The position numbers and the translations under genes were made by a program. From Acarospora socialis (lineage: Eukaryota > Ascomycota > Lecanoromycetes > Acarosporales > Acarosporaceae), in the NCBI GenBank assembly GCA_025617375.2, contig JAMYGW020000007.1, positions 372,001 through 436,000 of the forward strand: DNA of 64,000 nucleotides, written 5' to 3'. The notes below the pieces were generated by a model. The model was not told the origin of the DNA. It ran no database searches and saw only the letters and a list, made by a program, of their open reading frames with translations. Positions 57,174-64,000 of the stretch are shown here, one piece after another (the stretch's first letter is position 1; every line of letters starts with the position of its first letter).

Positions 57174-57694
57174 TGTGCAACTAAAATGTGGTGCAACAAA
57201 CCAATGTAACGTAGTGAATGATGGGAGTTCTCTAGTCAAAGAGGATATTCATGAGGTTGCGAGAGAGTTACCATTATGGATGTCTATAGAGGTTGATATG
57301 CTGACCCGCCATGACTTGCCTCGGCATCGGCGCTGCAGCTTCCCATTGGCGGAGACGGGAAGGGATTTGCCGTCACCGAGAACTTCACATGCTCACCCCG
57401 TTCACATGCAATTGTGGGGTAAACAGCGACCACTGTAACGAATTCTAACAGCATGCGCATCTCGTTATGGACAGCATAAGCTCTATCTACGAGTAAACAG
57501 ACCTCTCAACTCCGTAGACTGAACATTTCGAAGCCTTCCCGTCCACCCCAAGCTAATCTCTTATCCCCGAAACTCCGCAATCCCACTTCCCCGTAACCCC
57601 TTCCTAGAACTTCGTGCCAAAAGAGACCGAGCATCAACCACCATGCTGAAAGACACCTCACTACCCATTTCCAGTGGTCAATTACCTCCCCACG
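57174..57694. promoter_or_regulatory. Bidirectional promoter with a CCTCGG element
   Basis: 521 bp separate the ATGs of FOX2 (-) and the glycerate kinase gene (+). CCTCGG at 57319-57324 lies about 146 bp upstream of the FOX2 start. CCTCGG is the core of the FarA/FarB fatty-acid response element described in Aspergillus and related fungi. One copy of a six-base motif can occur by chance, so the assignment is tentative. Confidence 0.4.
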
Positions 57695-59226
57695 ATGCCA
57701 GAGTTCGTTGACGACAAGTCCGAGCACTGTATACCATTTCTGCTCGAACGGCTGCGAGTCCATCGCGAACGCCATGTGGGGAATACCGAACCACCTCCCT
57801 TCTTTCTTGGGCTGAATGGGGTGCAGGGAGCTGGGAAGACGACTTTGGTACGTTACGAGCTGTGAGAGTACGTGAGCATATTTCTCTGCGAGGAATTGCG
57901 GCGTGCTTTGTGTTCAGCAATGCTACCTGTTTGCGGACCTTGAGTCTCACAGTGGTCTCGAATTTGATCCAGGTCAATGCTTCGAGAAAAGTATCTGGGC
58001 TTGGCTAGAGTTACACACTTCGAATCAGCAGATCCAAGACGCTTCAAGCGCCTTCAATCAACAGTCACTGTTCCATAAGCGTCAAGCGGTCACTCTACAT
58101 ATAAGAAATCTACTCACTTCCTCCCGCTTCAAGTCAATATACTATTCTCTAACCACCCTGATACAAACAGGTCCGCGCCCTCTGCCGCACGCTACGCTCC
58201 GCACCCTACAACCTCCCCACCGCCATCATCTCCATCGACGACCTCTACCTTCCCCACGCCCAACTCCTCGCCCTAGCCTCCCAAAACCCTCAGAATCCCC
58301 TCGTCCAGCACCGCGGCCAACCCTCGACACACGACCTCCCGCTCGCCATCCGCACCTTCTCCTCCCTGCGCCAGGGTCTCCCGACCAAGATCCCTGCGTT
58401 CGACAAGTCCGCGTTCCATGGCCAGGGCGAGCGGATGCCGGAATCGGAGTGGGAGGAAGTCAATAAGGCCGACGATGGGGAGGAGGGTAGGATCAAGGTA
58501 GTTATTTATGAGGGTTGGTGTGTTGGGTTTCGGGCGCTGGATGAGAAGACGTTGAGGGAGAAGTGGGAGAACGCGGTTCGGCGGAAAGAAGAGGGAGGCT
58601 ATTCCGGGCGGCTGGGGCATAGTAGATTCGAAGATGTACGGTTCGTGAATGAGGCGTTGAGAGGCTATGATGCTTTGGCGGAGTACGTTTTCTTCCTTCC
58701 TATCTTCGATCGATGTTTCATCTGTTTCTTGGCTAGTCATACAGCAGTCTGTGATTCGTAGACTGACTTCTATCTGGTGCATCCTCGTAGTCAACTCGAT
58801 GCTCTTATTCACATGTACGTCCCTGGTGTCCGACTTGCCCTATCCATACTCGCGCCGTTACCGCTTTAGCCCGCGGACTGATTGACTCTCCCATGACTAG
58901 CGACGCCGTCCACATGACCGACGTCTACGCCTGGCGTCAGGACCAAGAGACCGCACTCCGAGCTTCGAAAGGAATGGGCATGAGCAACGAGCAAGTTATC
59001 AGATTTGTTGAGGGCTGTAAGTTTTTCCAATTCATCCAATTCTGCTAGATGGAAGAACAATGAGACGGTCAGACAAGCTAAAATAGAAGGCATAGATTAT
59101 CCGAGCTACGAACTCTTCACGGAGTCGTTGAGAGAAGGCGTATTTCGCGGCCCTGATGCGAGGGGAAGACAGCTCCGGTTGGTTGTTGGGACGGATAGGA
59201 AGGTGCAGGAGGTCTACAGAATGTAA
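57695..59226 (+). CDS. TDA10: Tda10/D-glycerate 3-kinase-like P-loop kinase
   Basis: Five exons: 57695-57847, 58171-58682, 58791-58814, 58901-59016 and 59096-59226; 311 residues with consistent phase. Walker A is GVQGAGKT (42-49). Then come SIDDLYLPHAQL (the Asp-containing second motif), GQPSTHDLPLAIRTF, IPAFDKSAFHGQGER, VVIYEGWCVGF, and after the splice joints DQLDALIHIDAVHMTDVYAW, KGMGMSNEQVIRFVEGYYPS and YELF. This order matches fungal Tda10 (yeast YGR205W) and plant glycerate kinase, which phosphorylates D-glycerate. The third exon has only 24 nt (SQLDALIH region without its first base). The first intron, 323 nt, is several times longer than its neighbours and contains an open stretch that I do not take as coding. 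Confidence 0.88.
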
Positions 59227-59326
59227 CTCCGTCACCTCATGCAAAATTCGATCCCAAAGACTCTAGCTGCGTTCACGATTGTGGCTCTCGAATTGACCGA
59301 TGGTTCCATTTGATTCACCTCGTGTT

Positions 59327-62300
59327 TCACCCTGTCGGTTTCTGAGTCGCCATCTCACGTACTAACGCAGCGGATCGACTTTCCAAGGAGTCCCCTTGCG
59401 AAGAGTCTTCATATGATGCCCACTCCTCGTATGTTTCCGTGACGACTGCAAAGGAAATCTCCTCCATATGTCGCCCAACGTGTCGAGCCAGGTTGTTCCT
59501 TCCGGACTTTATCCGTTCGCCACAGAATAGACAGTCTGAGCTCTCAACCGGGTTCCGTGTCATTAGGGGTAATGGGGGCATCGGCCCTAAATTATGATTC
59601 TTAACATGCTGTACCTGCGACTTCGTGTCCCGGAAGGTTTCCTGGCACCCGGCGGAGGGACAATGAACTATCCAGCGACCACGATGCGCATTCAACTCGT
59701 GCCATACAAATCTCTGTCGAGTCCTATAGGTTTTGGTTGAATCTTCGCAGTCCGCAAATGTACACATGTAAGGCTGAAAATCGGCAAAAACGTGACGCCT
59801 GGAGCTGAAATCAGCGATGCAAGCATGTAGGTAAATCAATGGTACATCACTTACTGCCAGTCACGAGGGCTCGTGACTTTGACGGGTCCGCCACAAATAT
59901 CGCAGTCAAATGAGGCTTTGGGATTTCTCTCCAAGTCAATTGGAGGGGGTGGCAGAGTGGATGGGCCGTCGACGGATCCACCAAACTCATTTGGGTTCAT
60001 CTCAACACAAGGTGGATGAGGAGGAGAAAGTGTGGTGTTATATCTAGAAGTCTTCTGTGAGCGTGGTCGGCGTGGTCGGCGCAACGGTACAAACACAGGA
60101 TGTTGCTCTTCTGGGTCGAATGTTGGGGTTCCATGTAAAGAGCTGTTCATACTGGACGAGCGTGATCGCATCGAAGGAGGACGGTAATTCTGATCTCCAC
60201 CAGTCCAGAACGATGTTTCAGAATGTCCCCAACGATTGTGATTGCCATCCGATTCAATTTCTAAGGAACTTTCATGTAGAAAGCTGTACATACTGGGCAG
60301 GCGTGATCGCGTCGAAGGAGGACGGTAATTTTGACTTCCATCTGTCCAGGAAGAAGTTTCAGGATCCCTCCCATCATTGCAATTGTCATGTGATTCGCTT
60401 TCGATGGAGACGGGGTGTGTATCGGGATCATCGTGCTCATCTCCTGGTAGGTTCAAATAGCTGACTGGATTGGCACTAAGGAGCTGGTCTTGCAGTATCT
60501 GAAGTTTCAAATTCAAATCCTCTTTATTAGCTTCACTTTCCCCCCCCGTATGAGCCTTAGACTGACTCCTCCTTTGCCACTTGGCCTTACACCCACTGAT
60601 GGCGGCAGGGCTCCTAAGGTTGGATCCAATCTGGTAATCTTTGGCCAAGCTCTTCAAATGGGTTTCTTTCTGAGGCATCCGCTGCTTGATCCTTTCCATA
60701 ACATACTTGACATATTTAATGTCGTTGGACAACTTCCTCTCAGCTCCGTGGTTCCTAAACACCTTCACTCTGCAGTGACATAGCTCGGCAGCCTCTTCCA
60801 GCATCATGCCACGAAACAGCTGCACCGTTTGTGTCTTGATACAAAGTCGAACTGGGACATCTACAGAACCCCGAGGGTCACTGAAATCCGTGGAAAGAAA
60901 CTTGAGCTTGACCGGGATCTTGCACTCAAGGCCGCCATGGCCTCGTGCCATCCACTTAACTGAGAACCCGTCGACATAAGCTGTCTCAAGACTCTCAAGA
61001 GTCGCATGGCTCTGCAATCCAGTGTAGGTAGACTCCACAGCTTCGATGACGCATTCTACTGCTTGAAGCTTTCCTCCACATTGTGAAGCCCCATTTGGGC
61101 CACGTCTTTCCTTCCAGAGTTGCCAGAATTCCGTAGGGTTATGTCGATGTCGTTCATGCTCAAAAGTAATACGGACAGATGTCCGATACATGATTGATTT
61201 TGCCGTTGACGGCGGTGTTGTATCTACAATGGAAATCCAGTATAATTGTTCCATGTTCAGGTATGTTATTGGGACTTCGTCCTCATGCTTAACCATGGCT
61301 GTTGGCGCATTGAGCGTGACGCGATAGCGACAACTATGAAAGTTTTAGTCTCACGCGTATGTAGCCAACAGTTCCCAAGCGACAAGGAGAGCGGGTCTCT
61401 ACTAATAATACGCAAATACCGCGTAGTTCACGTGGAGGCTCTTACCTTTCCCGTGCAGTTGCCTTAACGGCCTTGAGGTTTTGCGAAGATTCAGCACCTC
61501 CATTACCCCCAAGAAGTGTGTTCTGACATTCCCTCATGCCCTTGGGTTGAGACGTCTGCTTTTCATGTTTTGCTTGAACACGTTGACATCGTAGCCTCTC
61601 CGCGCGGTGAAAGTTGGCCTCTGCAAGCCGACGGGCCAGATATGCTGGAATAATGGGGTATCTATCGACAATATTCCGATAATATATTCGAGCTCCGAAA
61701 TCGATGCCACCAGCGCCATTATCATCCATGGCTTCCTTCTCTTGACGTACGCTGTCTGATGCAGATATATGTACGTTGCGGAAGAACTCGATTTCCTTCA
61801 TTTCCCGCGCGGTAGCCTCTCGATCCCGGATTTCTTTCTCTTCGAGCTCAGGCTCCAACGGTAGTATTGCAGATGGAACAGCGCTCTGGTTAAGCCATGC
61901 GTCAAGTGGAGACTTCCCATTGTTCCAATCGATAGCCGTGACGATGTTGTTAGGGCTCGCTTGTTCTCCCCGATCTGATGATTGTATTGCAGATCGACGG
62001 CCTGAATCATCCTCTTTGCGTGTCTTCAATGGGCGTTCTATCTCGTTAGCTTGCACTTCGGACGCCGTTCGCTTTCGCGTTCGTGCCGGAGGATCCAGTT
62101 CCATTGGGTCTATTATGGAGGCGTACATTTCCTCCGGGTCCTGCGGCTTCGGTCGGCTACCGTGCAGTAATAGATCTTCTTTGGCTTGGCGCTGGGCAAT
62201 CTCATCCTCCTCTTCCAAGACTGTAACACGCTCGAAGCCCAGATCGAGGTCACTCGAGCTCGTATAGTAGTTTAGGCCGCATTCCGGGCTTATGGTTGTT

Positions 62301-63752
62301 AGCACCACGCAACAGTAGTCGATATAACAATGAGAAGCTTGTTCATACCATATTAGCAGATCTGGTTGTCCTGTAGGGTGACCCTGTTCTCCTTTACAAC
62401 TGGGTCGAGGGCAAAGATTACCCTCTCTTCGAAGGAGAGAGATAATCATTGACATTGAGATGGTGGATCCAGGGAAAACCGATCGACTCCAATCTTCCTT
62501 CTTGATTAGAGATCCGCGTCTCTTTATATCGACAATGTGATAGTGACCATCAAGCACGTTTGTTTCGCCGGGGACATCCTTGAAGTCGGCCCGTAGTAAC
62601 CCTTCAAACGCCTATGACACGAAATCAGAATCAACAGGCAAGGCCTGGGCAAAGGATGGGTATCTGTACTACCTCCCAATGACGAAACCACTCGAACGGC
62701 AACCCTTTGACTCTACCCAACGCATCCTCAAACTGGATGTTCGACTGGCACAGTAAGGAAGGTGATGCCGAAACACTATTCTGTGATCGAAGGAGCAGCC
62801 AGTAGATCTGTAAATTCGTCCGCAATATCTTCTGCAGCAAGTCTCGAACCTCGGTTGGAAAGGTAGATATGAACTTCGTCACCTGCTCGCCGAGGCCTCT
62901 TAGGCTCATGACAGATGACTGTATTGAGCTCATTGCAGATGAGATACCATCCAAGCGACTGGTGCTACAAGCAGTGTTGTTACTGAGGGCATTGACCTCG
63001 TCCCTCAGCTCAGAAGTCATGTTTAACTGTCTCAAGGCATTGTCGTTTGTTTCCCGCTGCGCTTGGAGTGTCCCATGCTGAAGCCTTTGAACACCTTCCT
63101 GAATATGACCCAGTCCGGCTCGATGTTGGATAATCATCGCCATCAGTTCACTGTGTTGTCTCTTCCCTCGCGATTCCATCTTTGAAAGCGTTTGCCTGGA
63201 AGACTTACGTTAGCGACAGCCTCAGGAAAGCAGGGAAGAGGCTTCAGCAGGACTTACGAAGAATGCGTTCCAAGCAAGAGATTAATGCTGAGCACTTTTG
63301 CGGCGATTAACGCTCGCAGTTTCTCCACGTCCGCTGCTAGGGCCACCGCCCATTTGGCTTTGCGCCCTGCACCACGGAACGAGTGTTTAGGAGCGAACGG
63401 GCCCATTGAGGACTCGTACCTCTCGAGTTTCGTGAGGAATTCCCGCAGCGGTAACTGGCACGCGAGTGCCATCCCACGTATGGCGTTGACATGACTGGCA
63501 TTGTCTTCCGTAGGTTCGAGTGCTTCGAGATGGCGTAAGGCGTTCTTGAGGCCCTTGAGCTCAATCACTACCTGTTGGTATTCTGAAGATGCGCCGCCTG
63601 CATCTTTCAAGGCCTTGCTGACCTTCTTCACCAAGTCTGGCGGTGAGAGTCTTAAGGTTAGCTTTGGCGGATGTGCAACAGGCTGGGACGTCGAACTGAC
63701 TTATCGCGCTGATGAAGTCTCCAACGGAGAAGCCAAACGCCGGCGTCACCAT
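59327..63752 (-). CDS. STAND-N / ubiquitin-like / CP2 (Grainyhead) / C2H2 fusion protein
   Basis: Seven exons on -: 63752-63701, 63636-63258, 63195-62673, 62611-62349, 62288-61446, 61333-59855 and 59804-59327; 1338 residues, phase correct at six introns. Parts in order: (1) residues 1-~310, MVTPAFGFSVGDFISAIN start and helical region of the kind found at the N-terminus of fungal STAND proteins; (2) ~315-380 ubiquitin-like fold with LDGHYHIVDIKRRGSL and WSRSVFPGSTISMSMI; (3) C385-x4-C390...C406-x2-C409 ribbon; (4) near 630, IYYRNIVDRYPIIPAYLARR; (5) ~687-905 CP2 domain with YRVTLNAPTAMVKHEDEVP, QLWKERRGPNGASQ, GGKLQAVE, FLSTDFSDPRGSVDVPVRLC and KVFRNHGAERKLSNDIKYVK; (6) Ser-rich duplicated linker; (7) ~1165-1300 C2H2-like fingers (FDCDICGG, FADFQPYMCTF, LARHVGRHMEEISFAVV). 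Likely a nuclear DNA-binding regulator. Joining of part 4 to CP2 rests on intron 61334-61445. Confidence 0.75.
60129..60410. repeat. 141-bp in-frame tandem duplication inside the CP2 fusion gene
   Basis: Two copies with a 141-bp period (60129-60269 and 60270-60410). Both carry CGTGATCGC(A/G)TCGAAGGAGG and encode about 47 residues containing SQNYRPPSTRSR and DQNYRPPSMRSR. The period is a multiple of three, so the reading frame is kept. It lies in the linker between the CP2 domain and the fingers. Copies have diverged by scattered substitutions. Confidence 0.85.
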
Positions 63753-64000
63753 CACGGTTTCATAGCAGTTTCAGCGATCTGTGAAAGCCACAGTATGTAA
63801 CTGTAGAGTTATTAAATCTCTCAGGAGATTCGCTCCACGACATTGAGATGTATGAGGCTATCGCCATCATATGTGACGTACTTCCAGACAAGGCTGGATT
63901 GTGGCTCAGCAGGCTGCTGCAGACCATATAGCCCAGGCATCATATGTCGACCCAAATATTGCTGCAAAGAGAATGCCCATGGCCGCTGAGAAGGAGCAAT
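63753..64000. other. Upstream region of the fusion gene, window edge
   Basis: About 250 bp that should hold the promoter and leader of the - strand fusion gene. No other feature recognised before the window ends. Confidence 0.5.

Noticed and set aside
57903-58466. 187-residue frame starting inside the first intron of the glycerate kinase gene
   Set aside because: Its second half is the real exon in the wrong frame and its first half has no domain; GT-AG ends and phase support the intron.
58683-58770. Shorter second intron of the glycerate kinase gene ending at the TAG at 58768-58770
   Set aside because: It gives the wrong phase; the acceptor at 58790 restores the DQLDALIHID motif.
1-64000. 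CRISPR arrays, bacterial-type operons or a biosynthetic gene cluster
   Set aside because: No spaced direct repeats of that kind, and neighbouring genes do not form a recognisable pathway beyond the FOX2/glycerate kinase pair.

Overview
The window looks like nuclear DNA of a filamentous ascomycete (Pezizomycotina, probably Dothideomycetes). Genes are compact, with many short GT-AG introns (mostly 47-80 nt, branch site often CTAAC or gCTAAC). They include typical fungal families: Zn2Cys6 factor, Hrq1, Rrn11, fungal EED, FOX2 multifunctional beta-oxidation enzyme, fungal CP2 factor. Exon structures below were worked out by hand from splice sites, phase and family similarity. No transcript or database evidence was used, and family assignments come from recall.

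Layout. 1-5801 is an AT-rich block holding a wrecked chromovirus-type Ty3/Gypsy fossil. It has no CpG at all and almost no CC/GG. From 5802 the base composition changes abruptly to ordinary gene-bearing DNA. 6.1-18.6 kb: hemerythrin-like protein, Yrb2/Nup50-type Ran-binding protein, HRQ1 helicase, secreted beta-propeller, secreted two-repeat protein. 18.6-34.4 kb is gene-poor, with one unknown three-exon gene (tandem repeat in its promoter), one Zn2Cys6 regulator and several microsatellites. 34.4-42.2 kb: large RING E3, RRN11 and the Polycomb (PRC2) subunit EED. 45.8-52.9 kb: PAS-domain protein, ARV1, VMA9 and a mitochondrial APH/AIM9-family protein with substituted catalytic residues. 53.7 kb: a tRNA-Pro(CGG) gene. 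54-59.2 kb: FOX2 and a Tda10-type glycerate kinase, head to head. 59.3-63.8 kb: one very large fusion gene.

The most unusual items are these. (1) The tRNA-Pro gene carries, besides its normal anticodon-loop intron, a 51-bp insertion in the T-loop. The insertion has the GT...AG ends and branch-like site of a spliceosomal intron, and removing it restores perfect T-arm and acceptor pairing. (2) The repeat block shows a RIP-like mutation spectrum opposite to the classical CpA type: CpG and CpC are removed while CpA stays. (3) The 1338-residue fusion protein joins a STAND-type N-terminal helical domain, a ubiquitin-like domain with a C4 zinc ribbon, a CP2/Grainyhead DNA-binding domain and C2H2-like fingers.

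Functionally most genes are unrelated housekeeping genes. FOX2 and the glycerate kinase share a 521-bp bidirectional promoter with one CCTCGG element. EED implies a PRC2/H3K27 methylation pathway in this fungus, and the mutated block implies a repeat-directed mutation pathway.
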